Below, one piece after another: positions 6,893 through 13,009 of a DNA stretch of 16,136 nt. Every line of letters begins with the position of its first letter. Position 1 is the stretch's first letter. The DNA is from Alphaproteobacteria bacterium. Its GTDB lineage: Bacteria > Pseudomonadota > Alphaproteobacteria > UBA6615. The translations under genes and the position numbers were made by a program. The stretch spans positions 1 through 16,136 of the forward strand of contig JABDJY010000441.1 in the NCBI GenBank assembly GCA_013003285.1. The letters are read 5' to 3'. The notes beneath the pieces are model-generated. The model saw nothing but the letters and a program-made list of their open reading frames with translations. It did no database searches and was not told the DNA's origin.

Positions 6893-7723
6893 TTAGTGGG
6901 CGTCAATCCAGGCCAAAGCCCGCTTGGTCCAGCCCCCATTGGCCGCCGCGCCTTCATTATGGACGGTGAAATGGGTCTTGCCGGGCAATTCCAACGTCTC
7001 GGCCTCGCCGCCTGCATTGCGGACAGCTTCTGCGAAGGCCTGGCCTTGGGGAATGAGAAACGGATAATCGTCGCTACCCCAGGTGATGAGAAAAGGCGGC
7101 GGCGTCTCCTTTAGACGATTAACCGGACTTTCCGTGAAACCATCACCGCCTTCTTCAATACACGGCGGACGCCCCTCGCCCTTATAGCCCTCGGTGGTAA
7201 GGTCATAGACCCCCGATATGGGTAGACAGCCGCGAATGACCTCGCGGGAAATACCCTCACCGGCCTGCCAATCGCGCGTGGCGGCCAATTGAGCCGCGTA
7301 ATGCCCACCGGAAGAATGTCCGCTGACAAAGATGCGTTGGGCATCGCCGCCATAATCGGCAACATTATTGGCCAGCCAGGCGATCCCCTGCGACACGTCG
7401 GCGAAACCGTCTTTGTAGCGGTTGGGGGATAGCCGGTGGCCGATACTGGCGAAAATAATACCGGCCGCATTGAAGGCGGGCGCCATAAAGGCCGCTGTTT
7501 CCTTGTAACCATAGCTCCACCGGCCGCCATGGATGAAAGCCAGCACAGTGCCGTTCGGCGCATCTGGCACGAACAGCGCGATATGCTGATAGATATCGTC
7601 GCCATAGGCCACATCGATACCGTCGATCCCGCGGCATTGTTCAATCACCAGTCTAAGATAGGCCTCCGACGCCTCGGGCCGTGGGGCCTGTGGCGGATAA
7701 TCCTCGATATTCATCAACGGCAT
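6893..7723 (-). CDS. Alpha/beta hydrolase, arylformamidase/esterase-like
   Basis: A 276-residue cytosolic alpha/beta hydrolase. The oxyanion motif HGGRW lies at 65-69, the nucleophile elbow GHSSGGH has Ser137, the acid is probably in GSDDYPFL (Asp218/219) and the base is His251 in KTHFTVHN. The HGGxW plus GHSxGxH combination resembles kynurenine formamidase-like and carboxylesterase B-type enzymes; no other tryptophan-catabolism gene is nearby, so the substrate is open. I chose ATG 7723 because AGAGGAAA lies just upstream; the frame stays open to 7786 but that extension is Arg/Ser-rich and has no ribosome-binding site. The divergent rhodanese gene begins 109 bp away. Confidence 0.82.
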   Translation of the reverse strand: MPLMNIEDYPPQAPRPEASEAYLRLVIEQCRGIDGIDVAYGDDIYQHIALFVPDAPNGTVLAFIHGGRWSYGYKETAAFMAPAFNAAGIIFASIGHRLSPNRYKDGFADVSQGIAWLANNVADYGGDAQRIFVSGHSSGGHYAAQLAATRDWQAGEGISREVIRGCLPISGVYDLTTEGYKGEGRPPCIEEGGDGFTESPVNRLKETPPPFLITWGSDDYPFLIPQGQAFAEAVRNAGGEAETLELPGKTHFTVHNEGAAANGGWTKRALAWIDAH

Positions 7724-7832
7724 GGCATTTCCTCTTCTCGACGTCGCAAGATTTTCACCTGAGCGGCTGCTTCGCGCAGATGGCAATGTTACACTCAGCC
7801 CCGCCCCAGCACACTAACCCGGGAACTGCGCC

Positions 7833-9428
7833 GTGACACAGACGATCAGCCCATCTCAGCTTAAAAACATGCTCAGCGATGGCGAAGAGCTGGCCCTTAT
7901 CGATGTGCGCGAACAGGGCGTGTTCGGTCAAGGTCATCTCTTGCTCGCGTCGTGCCTACCGCTGAGCCATTTGGAAATGCGCATTGCCGACCTTGTGCCT
8001 TGGATGCGCACGCGCGTTGTACTGTTGGATGGCGGCGATGGCGAAGCGCTGACCGAAACAGCCGGCGAACGCCTCACGCGATGGGGTTATGGCAATGTTG
8101 CCCTGCTTGCGGGTGGGCTCGCCGCCTGGCGCGACGCAGGATATGAGGTCTTCAGCGGGGTTAACGTCCCGTCCAAGGCGTTCGGCGAGTATGTGGAGCA
8201 TGCCTATGACACACCGCGACTGACGGCGGGCGAGCTGAAATCCCGCCGCGACGCCGGCGAGGACATCGTCGTGCTCGATTCCCGGCCCTTTGCCGAGTTC
8301 CACCGCATGAGCATTCCAGGTGGCATCGACGCACCGGGCGCCGAGCTGGTCTATCGTGCCCATGACATGGCGCCAGCCCCCGACACCCCGATCGTGGTCA
8401 ACTGCGCCGGCCGCACGCGCAGTATCATCGGCGCTCAATCCCTGATCAATGCGGGCTTTCCCAATCCGATTGCGGCATTGGAGAACGGCACCATGGGGTG
8501 GCATTTGGCCGGGTTCAATGTGGCCCGTGGCGCCACCGCCGTGGCGGCACTGCCGTCAACAGCCGGACTGGAACACGCGCGGACAGCGGCGACACGGGTC
8601 GCCGAACGATTCGGTGTTGAACGCGTGTCGGCCGAAACCCTTGCCGAATGGCGCCACGATGGTGACGCCTACAGTCTATTTCTGCTCGATGTCCGTTCGC
8701 CTGGTGAGTTCGCTCTTGGCCATCTGCCAGGCTCTCGCAATGCCCCCGGCGGCCAACTTGTGCAAGGCACCGACGAATTCATCGCCGTACGCCATGCGCG
8801 TATCGTGTTGATCGATGACACAGAGGTCCGCGCCGTCATGACCGCATCATGGCTGATTCAGATGGGCTGGCACGATGTTCATGTGCTTGCCGGCGGGTTG
8901 AACGACCTTGACCTCACGTCGGAACCTCACACGCCGCTGATATACGGCGAGCCATGGCCAAATCTGATCGAACCTGCGGACCTAAACACGGTTCTCGATG
9001 ATGGAAGCGTTAGCGTCATCGATCTGGATACAAGCCTGATCTATCGGGACGGCCATATCCCAGGCGCCCGTTGGGCCGTTCGATCACGCCTACAAACACA
9101 AATAGACGATCTGCCCGCGTCACAGACAATCGTCGTCACATCGGGCGACGGCCGATTGGCCGCGCTGGCGGCTGGCGAGATTGCCGTGCTGCGCCCCGAT
9201 AGCGCGGTTCTTGTTCTCAAAGGCGGAACACAAGCTTGGAAAACGCAAGGATTAGCGCTCGAGACCGGCCTTACCCACCCGCTCGGCCCCAACGATGACG
9301 TTCAGTACAAACCCTATGACCGCGAAGGCGGAGTCGAGGCGGCGATGCAGGATTATTTGCAGTGGGAGGTGGCGTTGGTGGAACAGATCGCCCGTGACGG
9401 CAACTTGACCTTCCGCCGCTACGATTGA
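7833..9428 (+). CDS. Multidomain rhodanese-related sulfurtransferase (four rhodanese repeats)
   Basis: A 531-residue cytosolic protein made of four consecutive rhodanese-fold domains, about 6-107, 128-230, 265-360 and 377-475, plus a 55-residue C-terminal extension. Rhodaneses carry sulfane sulfur as a cysteine persulfide. Only domain 2 has the active-site loop, CAGRTRS with Cys191. The equivalent positions in domains 1, 3 and 4 read DGGDGEA, DDTEVRA and SGDGRLA, so these are catalytically dead copies. Each domain keeps the LIDVRE/LLDVRSPGEF-type strand and the LxGGxxAW ending. Start is GTG 7833 with GGGAA 7 nt upstream. The preferred substrate (thiosulfate, persulfide, other) cannot be read from the sequence. 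It ends 9 bp from the convergent lipoprotein gene. Confidence 0.88.
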   Translation: MTQTISPSQLKNMLSDGEELALIDVREQGVFGQGHLLLASCLPLSHLEMRIADLVPWMRTRVVLLDGGDGEALTETAGERLTRWGYGNVALLAGGLAAWRDAGYEVFSGVNVPSKAFGEYVEHAYDTPRLTAGELKSRRDAGEDIVVLDSRPFAEFHRMSIPGGIDAPGAELVYRAHDMAPAPDTPIVVNCAGRTRSIIGAQSLINAGFPNPIAALENGTMGWHLAGFNVARGATAVAALPSTAGLEHARTAATRVAERFGVERVSAETLAEWRHDGDAYSLFLLDVRSPGEFALGHLPGSRNAPGGQLVQGTDEFIAVRHARIVLIDDTEVRAVMTASWLIQMGWHDVHVLAGGLNDLDLTSEPHTPLIYGEPWPNLIEPADLNTVLDDGSVSVIDLDTSLIYRDGHIPGARWAVRSRLQTQIDDLPASQTIVVTSGDGRLAALAAGEIAVLRPDSAVLVLKGGTQAWKTQGLALETGLTHPLGPNDDVQYKPYDREGGVEAAMQDYLQWEVALVEQIARDGNLTFRRYD

Positions 9429-9437
9429 TGCGGGCGT

Positions 9438-10094
9438 TTACAACCGACCGGCCAGATTATTGCCGGCACGGTTGATCTGGAGCGTGAATACATCGTCGCC
9501 GAATCCTTCGACGAATTCAGCCTCGCGAAACGGCACACCGCTATCATCGTGGGCCAACAGGCGCTTGGGAAACTCGAGCGCATTGATGTCGACCTTGGGA
9601 TCGAGGAAGCCGTTCAGCGCAAAATTGCCACCCGAACAACTAGCGACGATCCAATAATATTCATTGCTGTCGAACTGTTGGCCGGCCGATGATGGCGACG
9701 ACGCAACAGCCGCCGCAAAGGCATCCACAATCCCCGCCGCGGTTGGGTTGTCGATCGCGGCGCGGCTCTGCAGCAATTCCCACGGGCCGAACGGATTGTT
9801 CAGGTTAAACCGGTTGACGATTCCCGACCGCCCCCGGGCACGCACCGACAGATCCGCCCCATTGAGCGTCGGCGTCAATTCGTAGGCGCGGATTTGCACT
9901 TTGTAGATCGCGTTATAGACGAAACGGTAATGGTCCGGCCCGCCGGATCGGCATTCCGCCCGGATATCGTCGCCGGCCACAAAGCTGAACCAGGTTAGCG
10001 ATCGTTCGACCGGATTTGCCGGTGGACCCTGATAAGTCGTGCAGGCGCTGAGGCCTAAAACGGCAGAAGCCACAAATAATTGAGACCATTTCAT
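9438..10094 (-). CDS. Putative lipoprotein of unknown function
   Basis: A 218-residue protein that I do not recognise. The N-terminus is a lipoprotein signal: Lys2, a hydrophobic stretch, then the lipobox LSAC with Cys18 as the lipidated residue; the mature protein is thus anchored to a membrane facing the periplasm. Two further cysteines, 48 and 153, could form a disulfide. The mature part looks like a compact beta-rich globular domain (alternating strand-like segments such as YRFVYNAIYKVQIRAYEL and YYWIVASC). ATG 10094 has GGCGGAA about 7 nt upstream. It is divergent from the D,D-carboxypeptidase gene and shares its 130-bp control region, which hints at an envelope role. Confidence 0.72.
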   Translation of the reverse strand: MKWSQLFVASAVLGLSACTTYQGPPANPVERSLTWFSFVAGDDIRAECRSGGPDHYRFVYNAIYKVQIRAYELTPTLNGADLSVRARGRSGIVNRFNLNNPFGPWELLQSRAAIDNPTAAGIVDAFAAAVASSPSSAGQQFDSNEYYWIVASCSGGNFALNGFLDPKVDINALEFPKRLLAHDDSGVPFREAEFVEGFGDDVFTLQINRAGNNLAGRL

Positions 10095-10118
10095 CGCGCA
10101 ATTCCGCCAATTTTGGGG

Positions 10119-10187
10119 TTAACGTAATTCTAATTCGAAAATGTTATTTACATAAATCCGAGACAACCACTAGAATCCCTTTGATTC
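10119..10187. promoter_or_regulatory. Shared control region with CtrA-like and GANTC sites
   Basis: The 130 bp between the divergent lipoprotein and carboxypeptidase genes are markedly AT-rich. TTAA-N7-CTAA at 10119-10133 matches the CtrA box TTAA-N7-TTAA at 7 of 8 positions. Two GANTC sites (GAATC 10173-10177 and GATTC 10183-10187) lie 10 bp apart, one helical turn. No clear -35/-10 pair could be assigned. Confidence 0.4.
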
Positions 10188-10224
10188 AATTAGAATTTTT
10201 GGATTTGAGGCTGCCGAAAGACCC

Positions 10225-11472
10225 ATGATGGACCTGGCAATCAGAGCTTTCTCCCGTCCTAATGCGCCCCGCCAACGCATAATTTTGCGCGCCTATTTGG
10301 TGGTGGCACTGACGGTTTTGCTGGCGCCATTAACGGCAAACCCGGCGCAGGCTGGTTATGCCGCGATCGTGGTCGATGCGAATTCCGGCCGCGTTCTCCA
10401 TTCACGCAATGCCGACACGCCGAACTTCCCGGCATCCCTGACCAAGATGATGACCCTGTTCATGGCCTTCGAAGCTTTGGACAAAGGTACCTTGGCGATC
10501 CACCAACCGTTGACCGTGTCGAAACGTGCCGCAGGCCAACCGCCGTCCAAGCTTGGCCTAAAAGTTGGCGAGACCATCACGGTCGAAGAAGCCATCCGCG
10601 CGCTATCGGTTAAATCCGCCAACGATGTCGCAACCGTCCTCGCCGAGGCGCTGGGCGGCACCGAGATTAAATTCGCGCAGATGATGACAGCGCGCGCGCG
10701 CGAGCTCGGCACGACCCGCACCACATTCCGCAACGCCTCGGGACTTCCCAACAAACGCCAAAAGAGTACTGCGCGTGATATGTCGACCCTCGCCCGCGCG
10801 CTGATCGATGGCCTGCCGGACTATTACGGCTACTTCTCCGTGGCCTCGTTCAAATACAAGGGCAAGACCTACCGCAACCATAATTCCCTGTTGAAGAATT
10901 ACGCCGGTACCGACGGCATCAAGACCGGCTATATCCGCGCTTCTGGTTTCAATCTGGTCGCCTCAACCGAACGCGACGGCGTCCGGCTCATCGGCGTGGT
11001 CTTCGGCGGCAAAACCGCCGACCGCCGCGATCGCCAGATGCGCAGCCTCCTCAACCGATCTTGGGCGCAGGCCCGCACCGCCTCGACCTATGCCGCACGC
11101 CCGATTCCCAAACCGCCGGTTCCGGGCAGCGAAACGATCGTCGCCACCACGAGCATCAACGCCCCGATCCCACCGACTATCGTGCGCCGCTCGCCGGCGA
11201 ATTGGGGCATTCAAATCGGCGCCTTCTCCGGTTACACGGACGCCCATATCGCGGCGGGTAACGTTGCCCGGGATATGTCCAATCTTCCGGTGACCGCATC
11301 GCTGAAAATCGAGCCCGTGAATCAAAACGCCAATACGCTATTCCGGGCACGGCTGATGGGTATGGATGAAAATTTCGCACGCGCCTCGTGCCGCCAGCTC
11401 ATCAGCAACGGCCGCGAATGCGCACTGGTGACGCCGCAAGGCGACGAGCTGGCCAGCCTGCCCCCGCGGTAG
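10225..11472 (+). CDS. dacA: D-alanyl-D-alanine carboxypeptidase (PBP5-type) with SPOR domain
   Basis: A 415-residue periplasmic penicillin-binding protein of peptidase family S11. It removes the terminal D-Ala from peptidoglycan stem pentapeptides and so limits cross-linking. A signal peptide (basic start, hydrophobic 22-36) ends with AQA at 41-43. The three active-site motifs are complete: SLTK 71-74 (Ser71 nucleophile), SAN 131-133, KTG 233-235. A Pro-rich linker (about 290-322) leads to a SPOR-like domain at 325-403 (WGIQIGAFSGY ... RARLMGM), which in other proteins binds denuded glycan at the division septum. This replaces the PBP5 C-terminal amphipathic anchor. Start 10225 or the adjacent ATG 10228; ribosome-binding site weak. 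A strong terminator follows 23 bp after the stop. Confidence 0.93.
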   Translation: MMDLAIRAFSRPNAPRQRIILRAYLVVALTVLLAPLTANPAQAGYAAIVVDANSGRVLHSRNADTPNFPASLTKMMTLFMAFEALDKGTLAIHQPLTVSKRAAGQPPSKLGLKVGETITVEEAIRALSVKSANDVATVLAEALGGTEIKFAQMMTARARELGTTRTTFRNASGLPNKRQKSTARDMSTLARALIDGLPDYYGYFSVASFKYKGKTYRNHNSLLKNYAGTDGIKTGYIRASGFNLVASTERDGVRLIGVVFGGKTADRRDRQMRSLLNRSWAQARTASTYAARPIPKPPVPGSETIVATTSINAPIPPTIVRRSPANWGIQIGAFSGYTDAHIAAGNVARDMSNLPVTASLKIEPVNQNANTLFRARLMGMDENFARASCRQLISNGRECALVTPQGDELASLPPR

Positions 11473-11495
11473 CCAACACCCCTCCTCCAAATGGA

Positions 11496-11530
11496 AAAAC
11501 GCCGCTCTACACAAGGCAGAGCGGCGTTTT
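11496..11530. terminator. Bidirectional rho-independent terminator
   Basis: A perfect 13-bp stem (AAAACGCCGCTCT, 11496-11508, with 11518-11530) closes a 9-nt loop. It has T4 on the + strand side and T5 when read on the - strand, so it can stop the carboxypeptidase transcript from the left and any - strand transcript coming from the 11531-11838 gap. Confidence 0.9.
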
Positions 11531-11574
11531 AGTATGAACGCAAGGTGATCGCCGGGTGGCTTTCGTTTTGGAAT

Positions 11575-11646
11575 TTACCTACCCGTGGCGTTAAGACCCA
11601 AACCGGTTCCAAGGTAATGAAATCGGAAGGCATGCGAGATCACCAT
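11575..11646 (-). other. Second tiny ORF in the same frame after the first one's TAG
   Basis: ATG at 11646 opens 23 codons beginning MVISHAFRFHYLG and ending TAA at 11575. GAAGAGG lies 9 nt upstream, a moderate ribosome-binding site. It is in exactly the same frame as the upstream small ORF (11754-11677), separated by its TAG and ten open codons. It could be a re-initiated second peptide, the 3' part of a gene broken by a nonsense mutation, or chance. Length alone gives no support for coding. Confidence 0.2.
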
Positions 11647-11676
11647 CGCGGCAAACCTCTTCGCGTTGGAAATGCC

Positions 11677-11754
11677 CTACCGGACACCTCTCATCGCTAG
11701 AGGATCACCAGTGTCTCGCACGACGGCCTTCGCCGTCACCAATCCGTTAGACAT
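11677..11754 (-). CDS. Candidate small protein with a maximal Shine-Dalgarno sequence
   Basis: A 25-codon ORF from ATG 11754 to TAG 11677, beginning MSNGLVTAKAVV and ending AMRGVR. Directly upstream on the - strand is GAAAGGAGGTGATCC (11770-11756), the exact complement of the 15 nt at the 16S rRNA 3' end; GGAGG ends 7 nt before the ATG, the ideal spacing. It has a candidate promoter (11792-11819) and ends in a strong terminator (11496-11530), so it looks like an independent unit of about 290 nt. Codons inside include CTA and AGA, unlike a typical highly expressed gene. A GACGGC-loop-GCCGTC hairpin lies within it. I recognise no homologue. It may be a small protein, a leader-type peptide or a translated regulatory RNA. 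Confidence 0.5.
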   Translation of the reverse strand: MSNGLVTAKAVVRDTGDPLAMRGVR

Positions 11755-11791
11755 GGGATCACCTCCTTTCAATTGTTGCACCAATGAAAGA

Positions 11792-11819
11792 ACTCTAGCC
11801 CAGCCTCGCGGAGTCGCAA
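11792..11819 (-). promoter_or_regulatory. Candidate promoter of the small-ORF unit
   Basis: TTGCGA (11819-11814 on the - strand), 16 bp, TAGAGT (11797-11792); each hexamer is 4/6 to consensus. It would start RNA near 11785, giving a leader of about 30 nt ending in the strong ribosome-binding site. The hairpin AGTCGC/GCGACT (11812-11826 area) overlaps the -35. TTGTTGCACC at 11773-11782 lies in the leader. Confidence 0.35.
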
Positions 11820-11838
11820 AGCGACTGAAACAAGCGGA

Positions 11839-12951
11839 TTATTGAGCGGCCTGGGCGCTTTCGATAGCGTCGTTGACCCGCGGCATGACCTCGGTCGCCA
11901 TCAACTCCATCGAGCGCTTGGCTAAATCCGCATCGGCAAAATCAACGCCGGCATAAACAATTTCGCCAAAATCGCCGGTGACCTCGCGAAACGCCAATAT
12001 CTCATCGACAACTTGATTGACGCTACCGGCGATCACCGTATCGTCGAGGATACGGTCCAGGGTCACATTTTCATCCGGCTCGTCGCGGGAATATTTGAAG
12101 ACTCCGTGACGGTTCGAGCGTTTCAGCTTTCTGAACAACTGGCTGTAATAGAAACGGTACGGGCTATTTGCGTCGTCCTTGCCGTAGCGCTGCGCCACCT
12201 TATCGTCGTCGGCGACAAAAATTGTCCGGGCGATCCGCCAGTCGTCGATGCTGGCCACTTCACCGACGCTGTCCTTGCCTTCCTTATAGTTCACCCAATG
12301 GGTCGCGGCCCATTTATCGATGAGGAAGTTGGCGGAGAGCGGGTGGAAGTCGCGCGCCCCCATGGCCACAACGCCCTTGGAAAATGGCGCCACGACGGTG
12401 CCGACGATCTCGGGCCGGGGCTGTTGAAAGGGTTTCGGCATGATGCCCAGACCGACCTCATCCCAATGGGAGGTTTCGGTGGTGACGGTGTAACGGTTAT
12501 TGGGCAGATCAATTTTATAGGGCGGTTCGCTGTCCCAAATCGCCAGAATCACGTCGATCGCCTCGGCGAACATCTGGTTGCGGTCTTCATCCAGAATATC
12601 CAGGGCTTCGGCGTCCGACCGTAATGCGCCGGGGCTGATCCCCATGATAAATCGCCCATCGGCGAGATGGTCGAACATCGCCGCATGGGTCGCCACCAGA
12701 ACAGGGTGCATATGGGAAAGATTGGTGGTCCCGGTCCCCAGTTTGATCTGCTCGGTCGAGTGGATCAGCGTCGCGTGAAACAACATCGAGTTGGTAATGT
12801 TCTCGGCCTTGTCGCTCAGATGCTCACCGATGAACGCATCGTAGAAGCCCAGCTTATCGCAAAGAATAACCGCCTCGCGATCCTCATTCAGGGTCTCGCG
12901 ATAGTCGCGGTGCAGCGGATGCACCGGCATAGCAAAATAACCTAAGCGCAT
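11839..12951 (-). CDS. LLM-class (bacterial luciferase-like) flavin-dependent monooxygenase
   Basis: A 370-residue TIM-barrel oxidoreductase of the luciferase-like monooxygenase superfamily, which use reduced FMN (or F420) and oxygen to oxidise aldehydes, alkanes, terpenes or similar compounds. Typical stretches: an N-terminal MRLGYFAMPVHPLHR strand, GFYDAFIGEHLSD (36-48), IKLGTGTTNLSHMHPV near 70-85, and DHLADGRFIMGISPGA near 94-109. It most resembles the long alkanal/limonene-monooxygenase-like subgroup; the substrate cannot be told. Start ATG 12951 has GAGGAAATT directly before it. It lies 31 bp after the phosphomannomutase gene on the same strand, so it may be read through from that operon, although a candidate promoter overlaps the end of pmm. 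Confidence 0.85.
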   Translation of the reverse strand: MRLGYFAMPVHPLHRDYRETLNEDREAVILCDKLGFYDAFIGEHLSDKAENITNSMLFHATLIHSTEQIKLGTGTTNLSHMHPVLVATHAAMFDHLADGRFIMGISPGALRSDAEALDILDEDRNQMFAEAIDVILAIWDSEPPYKIDLPNNRYTVTTETSHWDEVGLGIMPKPFQQPRPEIVGTVVAPFSKGVVAMGARDFHPLSANFLIDKWAATHWVNYKEGKDSVGEVASIDDWRIARTIFVADDDKVAQRYGKDDANSPYRFYYSQLFRKLKRSNRHGVFKYSRDEPDENVTLDRILDDTVIAGSVNQVVDEILAFREVTGDFGEIVYAGVDFADADLAKRSMELMATEVMPRVNDAIESAQAAQ

Positions 12952-12981
12952 AATTTCCTCACAGGGCCAATTTCAAATTTG

Positions 12982-13009
12982 ATTATAGAAAATTTTCCGG
13001 CGGTGACAG
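12982..13009 (-). promoter_or_regulatory. Candidate promoter of the LLM gene inside the end of pmm
   Basis: On the - strand CTGTCA (13009-13004), 16 bp, and a perfect -10 TATAAT (12987-12982) that includes the TAA stop of pmm. A 10-bp palindrome TCAAATTTGA (12973-12982) abuts the -10 and could be an operator. Confidence 0.45.

Noticed and set aside
7724..7786. N-terminal extension of the alpha/beta hydrolase
   Set aside because: The extra 21 residues are Arg/Ser-rich without a targeting signal, and the strong AGAGGAAA site supports the start at 7723.
11756..11770. Forward-strand match to the 16S rRNA 3' end, as a possible rRNA fragment
   Set aside because: The identity is limited to 15 nt; flanks do not resemble 16S or the spacer after it. 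A strong ribosome-binding site on the opposite strand with a well-spaced ATG explains it better.
11672..11845. 57-codon + strand ORF opposite the small-ORF unit
   Set aside because: It has no ribosome-binding site, no promoter, lies after the carboxypeptidase terminator, and overlaps the end of the LLM gene; ORFs of this size are common by chance at this GC. It cannot be excluded outright.
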